Source of the DNA: Elysia marginata
Taxonomy: Eukaryota; Mollusca; Gastropoda; Plakobranchidae
Assembly: GCA_019649035.1 (NCBI GenBank)
Contig: BMAT01004151.1
Location: 21,476-55,237, forward strand
Length of the DNA stretch: 33,762 nt
Direction of reading: 5' to 3'
The translations under genes and the position numbers were made by a program. The notes under the pieces were generated by a model. That model ran no database searches and was not told the origin of the DNA. It saw only the letters and a list, made by a program, of their open reading frames with translations. Below, in pieces: positions 25,801-32,568 of the stretch. Position 1 is the first letter of the stretch; every line of letters starts with the position of its first letter.

Positions 25801-28240
25801 ATTGAGTGTTTTTTAGGTTTTAAAGAATATTTTCCCTTTTGAAACTAGCTATAAATATATCAGGTTAATCGTTTTTACATAGTGTATATCTAAAATGTGA
25901 CACATCTGTGTTCAGTTATGCAGGCTGTATGACTCACGATACAGTACTTTTTATGTTAGTAGCATAAAAAAAGGTTATAAGACCTTATTTTTTTCTCTTC
26001 CAAGTCAGGTTTACATAGTTTGTGTTTATATTTTTAATTTTTGTAAACCAGTAAAATTTTTAGTTGTTTATAAATAATTTATCCTCAGCAATCTTTGGAA
26101 CATTTGATTGGCCAGATAAATTTGGTTCTACGAACTATTAAAGACAGCATCAGCGCTATGGATTTATCCAAGGTTTGTAAACTCTGTTCCAGCACAACTT
26201 TTGAAATACAGTTGAGTCTGTTCAACACAAAATACTAATGGCCAGGCGAAAAGTTCTAAGGAAGTCAAGGTTTTTTTCTCACCCATTCAAAAGAGTGTTA
26301 GAGCTCAACAGGCTGCCGCCCATTTTGGACATTTCATAAAGCATTCTGCTTTTTTGTGTAGTGTAAAAAAGAGTATTTTTATGTTTAAAGTCACAGTTTA
26401 GCAAATTTGGTACGACCAAAATCAAACTGCAAATAAAAAAGTATATCCAAAAGTAAACTCATAAATGAGTGTATGTGTATTAATAATATGTTTCTGATTT
26501 TACATTAGTCAGCCTGATAAAAGGAACAGTTTTACGTGGTGAGATAGGTGGCAGGATCAGGCTAAATGGAGTTGCTTCTTCTTTTACAATAAAAATACAT
26601 GTAGTGTTGTGATATGTGTGTTTTTATTTTGTAACAACATTCAAAACCTGACCGTGTTTCTCATGAATTAGAGCTTCTGTCCATGTAAATAATATTTTGA
26701 TGTTCAGTTAGAATCAGCCTATTTTATCTTACAAATTTTTGGAATGTAAAAAGTTTTGGAGTTTTTATATATCCTGACGATAGTTAGTAAGATTGAGAAG
26801 GAAAACAATGGATCTGAAAACATGTTGTTTTAACTGAGAATTATACTTAAGCGGAATCCACTGTAAGCCTTCTTTAGTGTCAAAGAAGTTGTGAGGACAT
26901 TTTGAATTTGGTAGGCAAACATGGATAGTACAATCTTAAAAAATATCATAAAAGTATCTTGAGTTTCCTTAGTCACATAATGCAGTTGGGTGACATTTTT
27001 TCAATAACTACGATTATATTATGTGAGATCGCAATTTACTCTATGAGTAAGAACGATACAAAATGGTAGAGATTATGTTGGAGAACATAACATTACATCT
27101 TTACTGGTTTCTCAGTTAAATATCATTATATTAATTGTTTCTTACTGCAGAATGTAAGCATCCTTATCTCAGTCTCCAAATTGAGGAGCGTCCATGAAAC
27201 TCTGGTAGTGCGTCAGTCTACCTTGACTTTGTAAATTTATGAGAGGACTCAACTGTTGTGTAATGTCCTTTATCATTATGCAGGGTGTTCTTTCATCATG
27301 ACATGAATCTATTGAATTATGATTATGAAAACGGGAAGCATTGAAAATATATTACAATTCATATAATGCAGTGACCCATTTTTGTTTTTACTTTCAATTT
27401 TTAGATCAAAGACTCTCTATCAACACTTAAGGTCAAATGGTCACTCTCTTTGCAAGATCATCGCAGCAAACAAGTGAGTTTATAAACTTCATATGAAGGA
27501 AAAAAAAACGCATCAAAGTTTGCTTTTGATAAGTCAGTAAATCTCTCCCATTTAGTTTTTGGTTTTACAAAATTTTTTTGTAATTTAGTGACTTTTTTCT
27601 TTGGTATATATAACTTGAATTCCTTTTTTTTTGGTACACTGACAGTCTCAGTTAAAAGCACTAGTCTACAAAGTTGCATAGTCCCAAAGTATCATCTATA
27701 TATTTTTACAGTAAGTTTTTAAAGGAAATAATATGTTTCATTTGATAAAGACAACACAAAAATATATATTTGAAATTAAGTTTTGAAAAGGCTTTTCAAT
27801 ACCTTTTGATTGAGATACTTTGTGAGTATTTAGCTTAAGAGAAATGTGCAAAGCCTTTATTTTTTTTTTTTTTTTCAATTTTAAAAATGTGAAGGTAACA
27901 TTTCAGAGAAAGGAAAAGGAACATTCATTACAATATACTTCAAAGCCATGGTTATTTTTTAAACTTTCTTATCCCTCATCAGTTTAGCTCCTATTTATTC
28001 AAACTCGCACATAGTTGTATTCCTTATCACTTTTTAATCAGTTGAAATACTTTTGTTCATAGGAGCCATCTGTTGTTAAAAAAAGATCAAACCGTCGTTT
28101 GTACATGTTTTGACTATCTTAAAATCTGTATTCCTTCACAGCGCACAATATTCCCATGGTTGTCACAAACAAACCGTGATGGTCTCACTCAAGAAGTGCT
28201 GAGTGGCCAGCACTCTTTCCTAGAGGATGACTCAGACTAG
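4721..28240 (+). CDS. SLF2: SLF2/FAM178A-like protein, 19 exons, complete
   Basis: In vertebrates SLF2 works with SLF1 and RAD18 to bring the SMC5/6 complex to stalled or damaged replication sites. The assignment rests on my memory of the family, not a search. Coding exons: 4721-4748, 6943-7003, 7684-7708, 11378-11449, 11884-11928, 13462-13501, 14186-14229, 14549-14708, 17225-17383, 17900-17951, 18874-18926, 19146-19254, 20407-20484, 21017-21092, 21977-22165, 24545-24712, 26089-26172, 27405-27473, 28142-28240. All junctions are GT-AG and in phase; the sum is 1611 nt, 536 residues. An in-frame TAG at 4694 precedes the ATG. Layout: acidic N-terminus (SDSDEDLD, residues 11-18), a helical charged stretch (about 39-105), HPGKQLFHTDKF (about 115), CPPP (about 198), then a helical C-terminal region (from about 247) with VPDLC and SDHHHN (335-351), TARG, and a closing KIKDSL...KW...FPWL. 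Vertebrate SLF2 is about twice as long because of a disordered N-terminus that is missing or very short here. The exon 11/12 junction is the least certain. Confidence 0.72.
5021..5327. repeat. inverted repeat pair in SLF2 intron 1
   Basis: CTGTTGGTTGTGATGGTGGA at 5021-5040 is inverted at 5308-5327 with one mismatch. A flanking GACAAAA block is also shared. A related single copy (GGCTGTGATGGGTGGACAAA) is at 16891-16910. A companion motif, ATGCAGGACAAAA, lies at 5197-5209 inside this interval and again at 16922 and 3550. This suggests a dispersed foldback or MITE-like family whose limits I cannot fix. Confidence 0.5.
5604..5730. repeat. direct repeat block, copy B
   Basis: Second copy of the block at 4401-4528, in SLF2 intron 1. 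Confidence 0.75.
5731..6942 (+). other. SLF2 intron 1, remainder
   Basis: No exon recognised. There is a short perfect hairpin GCATGG-TTT-CCATGC at about 6080-6094. The 6690-6835 part (GGCATCCCTCAGTCATGGATGACTG onward, in pieces) is less AT-rich than its surroundings and may be an old interspersed repeat of unknown family. Confidence 0.4.
6943..7003 (+). CDS. SLF2: SLF2 exon 2
   Basis: Enters in phase 1 (G|AA gives E). Encodes ELSDSDEDLDVPEFSKIFAK and leaves in phase 2 at AG|GTATTT. Acidic serine/aspartate cluster, a probable CK2-type region. Confidence 0.7.
7684..7708 (+). CDS. SLF2: SLF2 exon 3 (25-nt microexon)
   Basis: Acceptor TCAAACAG, donor GAG|GTAAGA. Encodes SSTGTSSNE across the junction and restores phase 0. 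Skipping it would shift the frame into exon 4. Confidence 0.65.
7730..7745. repeat. (ATA)n, LINE 3' tail
   Basis: Short (ATA)n microsatellite, (TAT)n on the LINE strand. It lies directly next to a GAATAAAG signal on that strand, as in L2/CR1 3' ends. Confidence 0.6.
8388..9857 (-). pseudogene. LINE reverse transcriptase, disrupted
   Basis: One frame interrupted once, by TGA at 9465-9467 within NDL*PVAL, where the family has Arg; CGA to TGA is a CpG-type change. Upstream of the stop are KKAAGPDG and IIPIPKK, the start of the RT fingers. Downstream are motif B, GAPQGCVVSP (118-127 of the 351-residue piece), the catalytic box FADD (149-152, at 8988-8999), YLGVFIDDQLKW, and a C-terminal DETHPC block. 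Motif A reads FVNFSPTFNTI, so the first catalytic aspartate is Asn (codon AAC at 9258-9260). The C-terminal RTKTERHKRSFLPS segment continues in another frame below 8430, so a frameshift lies there. Confidence 0.85.
9866..10222 (-). pseudogene. LINE linker between endonuclease and RT
   Basis: 118 codons with a helical, lysine-rich sequence including ALRGCFDCTDWSVF, NNKPWVTKEVKKKLNEKK and ELKKVINKCKANYKKKIE. This is the typical inter-domain linker of CR1/L2 elements. The frame is lost near 9893, apparently by loss of one A in TCAAAGACATT, after which KKTWDGLKLAVNYTQKK continues in the frame of the RT piece. A TAG at about 10230 separates it from the endonuclease end, at a position where a Trp is usual. 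Confidence 0.75.
10233..10425 (-). pseudogene. LINE endonuclease C-terminus
   Basis: Minus-strand frame giving VPTREDKTLDLFF and PPLGSSDHQMILL. These are the conserved TR...TLDL and SDH motifs at the end of the APE-type endonuclease. The His of SDH is present. Upstream of about 10425 the frame becomes unreadable, and the copy is truncated within the next 80 bases. The longer frame at 10303-10497 is a shadow. Confidence 0.7.
10685..10742. repeat. compound microsatellite (CA)n(TA)n(T)n
   Basis: About 24 bases of CA, 20 of AT and 14 of T, in SLF2 intron 3. Confidence 0.9.
11378..11449 (+). CDS. SLF2: SLF2 exon 4
   Basis: Phase 0 to 0. Acceptor CCACCAG, donor GAG|GTAAGA. Encodes SKNKDVSPAK then NRLDCLLSDHVKE; the NRLDCLL segment resembles the short leucine-rich motif that opens the conserved part of vertebrate SLF2. 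Confidence 0.72.
11884..11928 (+). CDS. SLF2: SLF2 exon 5
   Basis: Acceptor TTTCAG, donor CTG|GTATTG. Encodes ATERARLEKVKEELL, strongly helical and coiled-coil like. Phase 0 to 0. Confidence 0.68.
11929..13461 (+). other. SLF2 intron 5
   Basis: AT-rich with many homopolymer A/T runs. Several short chance ORFs on both strands; nothing recognised. Confidence 0.5.
13462..13501 (+). CDS. SLF2: SLF2 exon 6
   Basis: Acceptor TTTTTTTCCAG, donor C|GTAAGT. Encodes QDIEIDSQEENFS, acidic; leaves in phase 1. Confidence 0.65.
13799..13840. repeat. (TA)n microsatellite
   Basis: About 42 bases of alternating TA with one G interruption, in SLF2 intron 6. Confidence 0.9.
14186..14229 (+). CDS. SLF2: SLF2 exon 7
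   Basis: Acceptor AACCCAG, donor CAG|GTATTT. With the C carried from exon 6 it encodes QSHSLASEHEDHLQQ. Phase 1 to 0. Confidence 0.65.
14549..14708 (+). CDS. SLF2: SLF2 exon 8
   Basis: Acceptor TTTTTCCAG, donor G|GTAATT. Encodes LDVKSSEPLTHPGKQLFHTD and then a Cys/Ser-rich stretch ending IDKILANTTC. The HPG-x-x-LFH segment resembles the start of the folded region in vertebrate SLF2. An overlapping +1 frame at 14550-14747 is a shadow. Confidence 0.7.
15321..15566 (-). pseudogene. possible transposon-protein C-terminus
   Basis: 81 codons, basic. The end, RNILRAKRKGFQDITREKDR followed by GVYSPAGH, resembles the (R/K)(R/K)-x-LR-x-x-(R/K)KG-x-x-D-x-x-x-EKEG-x-x-Y-x-x-G tail seen in a widespread animal transposon-derived protein family. 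The name of the family escapes me. Composition is less AT-rich than the surrounding intron. No continuation upstream was recognised, so it would be a fragment. Confidence 0.3.
16891..16937. repeat. dispersed repeat fragment
   Basis: Contains GGCTGTGATGGGTGGACAAA and CATGCAGGACAAAATTT, both also found in the intron 1 inverted repeat region. Confidence 0.45.
17225..17383 (+). CDS. SLF2: SLF2 exon 9
   Basis: Acceptor TATGCAG, donor GG|GTAAGT. Encodes VSIHPSPVASHSCYINLTG, a lysine-rich middle, and WCPPPLCIMRIFVNL. The CPPP followed by a hydrophobic helix is one of the better matches to vertebrate SLF2. Phase 1 to 1. Confidence 0.74.
17900..17951 (+). CDS. SLF2: SLF2 exon 10
   Basis: Acceptor AGGAGCAG, donor AG|GTGCAA. 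Encodes EPQDLMGKHHSYPQDEI; leaves in phase 2. The polypyrimidine tract is poor, so this small exon is less certain. Confidence 0.6.
18157..18633 (-). mobile_element. probable solo LTR in SLF2 intron 10
   Basis: A block richer in GC than its surroundings. On the minus strand it runs from TGTTTACGAAATG (ending at 18633) or TGTAGGAGGG (18612), through a TATA-like GTATAGGG, to a polyadenylation signal GAATAAAC (about 18230), and ends ...CTCGTATCA at 18157. This is the U3-R-U5 layout of an LTR, with TG...CA ends. No internal retrotransposon genes adjoin it. I could not find a convincing target duplication, so the exact ends are open. Confidence 0.45.
18874..18926 (+). CDS. SLF2: SLF2 exon 11 (tentative)
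   Basis: Acceptor ATATAG at 18873, donor AAG|GTAGTT. Phase 2 in, 1 out. Encodes SAQQAVCVPDSAEQSLSE, a linker-like sequence. An alternative acceptor four to ten bases downstream gives a different frame that does not fit exon 12. Confidence 0.5.
19146..19254 (+). CDS. SLF2: SLF2 exon 12
   Basis: Encodes AENDENKYKRDIEKGHLKKE and VQLVLKVLATALQT. The acceptor chosen, TTTTTAG at 19145, is the one in phase with exon 11. A stronger-looking TTTTTTAG at 19134 would add KFLA but needs exon 11 to end at a weak GT inside it. Donor ACACA|GTAAGT. The start of the helical C-terminal domain. Confidence 0.68.
19255..20406 (+). other. SLF2 intron 12
   Basis: Includes (ATT)n at about 19579-19600 and, at 19600-20060, a stretch less AT-rich than average that may be an old transposon; nothing in it was identified. 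Confidence 0.4.
20407..20484 (+). CDS. SLF2: SLF2 exon 13
   Basis: Acceptor TTTTTCAG, donor AA|GTAAGT. Encodes PNINKEDLNQLFFMIAKVQL then DNNVN. Phase 2 to 2. Confidence 0.74.
21017..21092 (+). CDS. SLF2: SLF2 exon 14
   Basis: Acceptor GTACAG, donor GCA|GTAAGT. Encodes YVNLETQECFGALLQCYSDE then DWPAA. The helix ending in a D-W pair matches the region just before the VPDLC motif in vertebrate SLF2. Confidence 0.76.
21180..21480 (+). pseudogene. dead retroelement C-terminal fragment
   Basis: Read across frames, the pieces KPDHRDSF, WQFIMVELSVPYTKSGWNR, KRK and an L-x-x-D-x-x-x-x-F tail match a C-terminal pattern common in animal retroelement polyproteins (RPDI...-x-ELTVPWE...-KR-x-KY-x-DL). 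Several stops and shifts are present. It lies in SLF2 intron 14. Confidence 0.42.
21634..21910 (+). pseudogene. dead RTE-type LINE C-terminus
   Basis: A single plus frame gives MPIKFEMGKDKWGWISHTLG, KPVSNVTRHWL*LKP and, after more stops, HHMGRT and KTMSVGEMLLQLYVPQGIKS. This follows the RRWRWIGHVLRK...T-x-x-AL-x-W-x-P...GK...T-W...CSTG-x-K-x C-terminal signature of RTE-like endonuclease-reverse transcriptases. At least four in-frame stops; no RT core remains. The downstream end abuts the acceptor region of SLF2 exon 15. Confidence 0.6.
21977..22165 (+). CDS. SLF2: SLF2 exon 15, core of conserved domain
   Basis: Acceptor TGCAAAG, donor AAG|GTAACT. 63 codons, phase 0 to 0. Contains VPDLCRQLYDVSDHHHNQVH, LADLIPGTARG and FSYICLRALLLP. 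This aligns by eye with the vertebrate pattern of M/VPELC, S-HHHN, L-x-LVP, TxRG and LSLV-ISKLL. It is the best single piece of evidence for the SLF2 call. Confidence 0.82.
22166..24544 (+). other. SLF2 intron 15
   Basis: 2.4 kb, AT-rich. It contains one RFX X-box-like string, GTTGCCATGGAAC, at 22782-22794. No exon or repeat was recognised; ORFs near 22624-22946 and 24055-24243 look like chance. Confidence 0.45.
24545..24712 (+). CDS. SLF2: SLF2 exon 16
   Basis: Acceptor CCGCAG, donor TGG|GTAAGT. 56 codons: LGNLLTLSCCSEMPPLSPLA, KAMRALLEQDLYKMISAIKL, LDMCVGDDLYRSKQPW. Helical. The frame reading on past the donor to 24820 is intronic. Confidence 0.78.
24713..26088 (+). other. SLF2 intron 16
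   Basis: Contains pyrimidine-rich tracts near 24890-24950 and a retroelement-type 3' hairpin at 25114-25139; otherwise featureless. Confidence 0.4.
25114..25140 (+). mobile_element. LINE 3'-UTR hairpin-like remnant
   Basis: TGACGAAGGC-GTAAA-GCCGACAGCTCA forms a GGC/GCC stem and resembles the conserved GACGAAGGC...GCCGAAAGCTC hairpin at the 3' end of several animal LINE families. Limits of the copy are unknown. Confidence 0.35.
26089..26172 (+). CDS. SLF2: SLF2 exon 17
   Basis: Acceptor ATCCTCAG, donor AAG|GTTTGT. Encodes QSLEHLIGQINLVLRTIKDS then ISAMDLSK. Phase 0 to 0. Confidence 0.75.
26209..26863. mobile_element. pogo/Tc1-like TIR element, degraded
   Basis: Begins CAGTTGAGTCTGTTCAACAC after TA (26207-26208) and ends TTAAGCGGAATCCACTG before TA (26864-26865). 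The right end matches the terminal repeat of the MITE at 32395-32568; the left end is degenerate. TA on both sides fits Tc1/mariner/pogo insertion. At 655 bp it has no transposase frame, so it is non-autonomous or deleted. It lies in SLF2 intron 17. Confidence 0.45.
27405..27473 (+). CDS. SLF2: SLF2 exon 18
   Basis: Acceptor ATTTTTAG, donor CAA|GTGAGT. Encodes IKDSLSTLKVKWSLSLQDHR then SKQ. The KIKDxL...KW spacing matches the last helix of vertebrate SLF2. Confidence 0.76.
28142..28240 (+). CDS. SLF2: SLF2 exon 19 (stop codon)
   Basis: Acceptor TTCACAG. Encodes RTIFPWLSQTNRDGLTQEVL, SGQHSFLEDDSD, then TAG at 28238-28240. Acidic end. Confidence 0.76.
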   Translation, partial: RTIFPWLSQTNRDGLTQEVLSGQHSFLEDDSD

Positions 28241-28269
28241 ATATCTATGCCATTGTTTGAAATTTCACA

Positions 28270-28428
28270 GGGTATCTAAACGTGTGCATATGAAAGTTCA
28301 AAGGATGTTTATGAGTGTGCATATGATGAAAGGGTATATAAGTGTGTGCACATAGAAGTTCCAAGGGTGTCTCAGTGTGTGCAAATGCAAGTTCAAAGTG
28401 TATCTAAGTGTTTAAATATAGTTTCAGT
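28270..28428 (+). repeat. degenerate tandem repeat in SLF2 3' flank
   Basis: About five units of roughly 32 bp starting at 28270, 28303, 28332, 28364 and 28398. Consensus is near GGGTATCTAAGTGTGTGCAT followed by ATGAAAGTTCAAA. It starts 30 bp after the stop codon, so it is probably transcribed in the 3' UTR. Confidence 0.65.
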
Positions 28429-28979
28429 GTGTGCGTAGTGAGAGGTAGAGCAGACAGAGAGAGAGGTGATTGAGAATAATTCAATAGACAGAAAGTTTTC
28501 ATTTATCTCTGTTCGAATGATTCTCGTAGATGTGAAGCTCTCATATCATGAAAGCTAGGAAAATAGAAAACCTGTGAACTTATCTAGTCTCTGGTCTGGC
28601 GTGTAGTAGTAGCTCCTTGGCCTTAGAAGAAAAAAACAAAGGAAAGAACAATTCTGTGATGCCGCTCGCGAAGCTGACTCACAAAGTGATCTTTCATAGT
28701 GCTATTGATTAGCCTAGGATTTATGGAGAGGGGACGAGATTGAGCCAGAAGTGGAAGAAATTATTTTTACTGTGTGCTGAAAGAAGGCCTAGGTCTTAAT
28801 GAGAGAGATAGAGAGTTGGATCTGTTGGAGAAGGGCGTGAATAGAGGTTTTTGTACTGCAGTTGGGGTTGCCTTAAGCCTGTGTGCCTCAAGAAATCGTC
28901 TTGCTATCCCTACAATAATCAGATTAGTCATCTGTCCCCCCTCTTATAAAAGACTTTTATTACAGGCAAAGAGGAAGAA

Positions 28980-29057
28980 AAAAATTGGAATCTAAAATCG
29001 GCTTGTTATAATCAGATCCCTATTTATATCAGGCTATATTGTTAATGGTTTCCACTG
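28980..29057 (-). mobile_element. pogo-like element, one end
   Basis: The minus strand begins TA|CAGTGGAAACC at 29057 and then has GATATAAATAGGG and TTATAACAAGCCGATTTTA. This is the repeated (T)ATAACGAA-type subterminal pattern of pogo/Tigger-like elements. The other end was not found. Confidence 0.42.
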
Positions 29058-29670
29058 TACGCGATATCCTAATTTTATTGGTGAATTTGACTTGGGTTTT
29101 GTGGGAGTGTAATCATTTCATAAAAATTGTTTTCATGAACTCTTTTTATGTGGTGTTTATAATTTCAGGCATAATATGTGTGTAACATTTGTATTGGCCA
29201 TATATAAAAAAGACTTTGTCAAAAAAAAAATCACCACCAGAAGTGTTCAAACTGATTTAACATCTGCTTTTTTTTACTAATCTTTTTATTTTTTATCTTA
29301 TTTATCTTAGTAAGAGCTACTATTCTACCCGTAAAGAGTTTGGGATCACTGCTGTTATTTAAAGTTTTTTTTTAAAGTTTACTATGAGTCAAATAGTGGG
29401 TCATAACAACAATTGCTATATTTTGCAAGAAACTGATTATCATTAGACAAATGAAAGATCAGTTGTCTTGAACATATAAAATAATCCAGTCATTTTTTCC
29501 TATTGTTACTTAATACTTTGCCTCCAATAAGAAAAAAAATCAACCTAAAGAAAACCTTCCCTTTCGATTCAGAATAATATAATTTTTAAAAATTTTCAAA
29601 GAAAAAATGTTGCCAAGAAGTAACTGCAGAACAGATGATAATGCACTTAATTTGCATTTTCTTGAATAAA

Positions 29671-31939
29671 TCACATATTTGAAAAACTGTTAGAAATGTT
29701 TGATTCTACTTGGATGTTTTCTGTTGATATTGAAAATCTCAAAGCAAATCTTACATTTTTTGGTGATGGATATTAGAAACACAATGTGTCTTGTGTCCAG
29801 AGTGAATAAGTCGGATGCTGCAAGTTTTACTTTCAAAGGTATTGCTGTTTTGAACTAGAAATTTTTCATAGCCTCCAAACATCAAAAGTTTCATAAAAAA
29901 TCAAATTTTGTGGAAAGATTTTACAGCTTTTGTTGACTTAAAACAATGAAAAAGAAGAAAAAATAAACCTTTCAATGCTTTTTTTTCTCAAAAAAGAAAT
30001 TTTCTACTTTCGACTCATTCAATCTGGACCATGAGACATAAAACAGTCCTATCACATACCATGTATTATATGTCTAACAACTAGTACAAATGAGTTGGAA
30101 ATGGAAAATTTTAAAAATTGAGAAAACCCCATTAAAAAGAGAATTTAGTCCTCTTTTTCTTCATATTTTTAACCACAAGAGTTTCTAATATCTTTCCACA
30201 AAATCTGAATAATTCAATGCATTTGGAAGCACATCAAAATATCAATGAAAGTTGCAGTATTTGGCTCATTTGCAATGTTCACAAGACATTATAGACTGAG
30301 CTTGAGTATTTTACCAGCAATGCCACTATAAACATTTTCTCAAATCTTGCATGATTAGAGCATTTAATGCAAACAAGTAAATCATTCAGGTGAAACTGCA
30401 TTTTCTTCTTTTCTTATGCACTGTTTAGGACAAGTTTCACTTAACTCACAATCGGAGTAATGTTTGTGTGTTAAAACAGGGTTATACCACCATTTTAGAT
30501 GTAGCCAGGCATCTAATGTAGTTTGAGCTCTGCTCTATAAAACAATGTAATTGTAGTGGCTGGCTTGGATTACTAGGCTAGGTCCAAGTTACGATTGTTT
30601 CTTAAATGACTACATCTTTGGTGTATGAATTCCTTTGGTAACCAAAGGTTTTTCTCTCCATTTTTTTGGTTTGAACCTCAAGACACTAAAAGTGCTGCAG
30701 TTAGGCAGGCCTACTTTTTAAGAGGTTTAGCTTTTTTGTCCTGATGAAATTTTCTTGTAAAAAGGCAAAAGTGCAACAGACAACTAAAGGAGTGTTTAAT
30801 TTTGTTATCTAATTATTAAAAAGCTCTTTAAAACCCTTTTAGATTGGGAGAAGACTTTTTTTTACATCTAACTATTGCTCCAGAAATTTAGGTACTTTGC
30901 AAATGCGAAATTCGTACTTGCTGCAAGTTTTCCGCAAAATGTACTGATTTTAACAGAAAGTTGTATATTTAACAATAGTAAAGGCTATTAATGGTAGAAT
31001 AAATTCACTTAGCTAATGCAACATGTAGCTAATTAGGTGCTGCAGCGTTAACCTTCACAGGTTTGACCTAACATAGAATTTTAGTAGTTGGCTTGTGCTA
31101 GATCCAGCTTAGCCTAAATCTAGTGAGGATTGATATTGTGAACTTTGTTAGAGACTTAGGAAGTCTGAGACATAAGAATGAACCATCAGCCTTTATCTAG
31201 ATGCAAGTTGCATTTTAGCCACATTTGACTTTAGAGACCTAGTTATATTCGAGTTCCAGGGTCACTGTCAAGGCCTAGTAATATGTAATGATTTCAGCTC
31301 AGTTCCGAACAGTAGTCGCATATCTTTAGTCTAGGTCATTAAGAGAAAAAAAAACTGAACAGATTTAATTAAGCTTAGTTAAAAAGTGTTGATTTTGATT
31401 TGGATAGCAGGGTGCTTTACTGTTGGTCATAAGACTACAACTGGCAATAGGACGGGATTTTTTAATACAAGTTACTCAAGGAATTAGGTTGGCAGTTTAA
31501 ATTAAAAACTGAAGTGAAAAATCATTTCTGTTTGAATAGCAATATTAAAGAATTACAACTCTTTGTACCAGCATTCTTCAAACTATACCCCTTTCAGTCT
31601 GTACTCTGTAGGAAGGCTGAACAGAAAGGCTGCTTCTTGTTATACATATTTTCTGTTTTGCTTTAAATTTGTTTAAAGTTATTATCCTTTAAACTCATGG
31701 TTTGTAATAAAATTTGTAGATGAAACCGTATTATAGCATTGATTCTTTAATCTTTTCATTGATATGTTTGTACACCATTAGTTTATCATTTTTATGATTT
31801 ATTATGAGAAACAGGAGACTATCCCAGGACGGAGGTAGTAGTGCCGTAGGGGCCTCATTCTCTCATCATTCATGACGATTTGACTTTTCACTAGCGAACG
31901 CATTTCTATTCCACTCTCCCCTTTACAATTTGGTTTTAT
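29671..31939. other. featureless AT-rich region
   Basis: No gene, RNA or recognised repeat seen on either strand. Confidence 0.5.
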
Positions 31940-32267
31940 TCACGTGTTGATTGTACTTTTGCCGTAAAGAGGTCGGATATTGACAGATTTGAGCCTTTTA
32001 GGTTTCTGCTGGCTATCTTTCAGTACCAATTTGGGATCTTCCTTGACAGTAAAGCGAACTGTGATGGGGGAAGTTTCAGGGTAGAACAACATAGGCTTTC
32101 TTTGAGAGCGCGATTCTAGGTCATCTATTTTCTGCTTTACTTGTTCAAATCTCGTTTCGTTGTTAGCATTTTTTTTTCATCGAGTTTTTTTTTCAACTGT
32201 CAATTTTTTTCTCTTTTGATTGTAAGGTTGTTGTCATGGTTGTGGTGTTTTGAGGATTTTGTTCCAT
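31940..32267 (-). pseudogene. unidentified coding-like frame, frameshifted
   Basis: From an ATG at 32267 the minus strand reads MEQNPQNTTTMTTTLQSKEK, then loses frame in a run of A (about 32186-32195 and again at 32169-32177). It continues NETRFEQVKQKIDDLESRSQ, RKPMLFYPETSPITVRFTVK and, near the end, RLKSVNIRPLYGKSTINT with TGA at 31940-31942. The middle is a likely coiled coil. The stop codon overlaps a TGAATAAAA polyadenylation-type signal. Base composition is less AT-rich than its flanks. I do not recognise the protein. It could be a decayed small gene, a retroelement gag-like ORF, or the last exon of an unseen minus-strand gene. Confidence 0.35.
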
Positions 32268-32394
32268 CAAAATTAATTTTTAAGCAAAAGTGTCAAATCT
32301 GGTGGTTAAATTATACGATATGGCTTGTATTGTCTTTGAAAGGGTATGCCGAGTCCATTTGGTCTATTTCTTAAATCATAAAATGGTTTATTTA

Positions 32395-32568
32395 CAGTGG
32401 AATCCTGATAGAGTCAACTACTTGGGACTAAAAAAATGTGTTGACTTTAAGCAAGAGTTGACTTTAACTATTACAAAGATATAAAAAAAATACAAAATGC
32501 TACTGCAAAACAGAGTTGACTTAAAGCAAGAGTTTCCCTTCAAAAAATTGACTTAGTGGATTCCACTG
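32395..32568. mobile_element. 174-bp MITE, pogo-type, complete
   Basis: Perfect terminal inverted repeats CAGTGGAATCC / GGATTCCACTG, flanked by TA (32393-32394 and 32569-32570), which extend the symmetry to 13 bp. The inside carries several direct copies of GAGTTGACTTTAA-like and AAGCAAGAGTT motifs near both ends. No coding capacity. This is the form expected of a non-autonomous Tc1/mariner/pogo element. Confidence 0.85.

Larger units (their letters stand above)
28241..29670 (+). other. SLF2 3' UTR candidate region
   Basis: The first AATAAA on the plus strand after the stop is at 29665-29670, then 29962-29967 and 31706-31711. ATAAAA variants occur earlier. The cleavage site cannot be fixed. 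A short frame at 28774-28995 is judged chance. Confidence 0.35.

Noticed and set aside
28774-28995. 73-codon ORF after SLF2
   Set aside because: No family features; in the 3' flank next to a pogo-like end.
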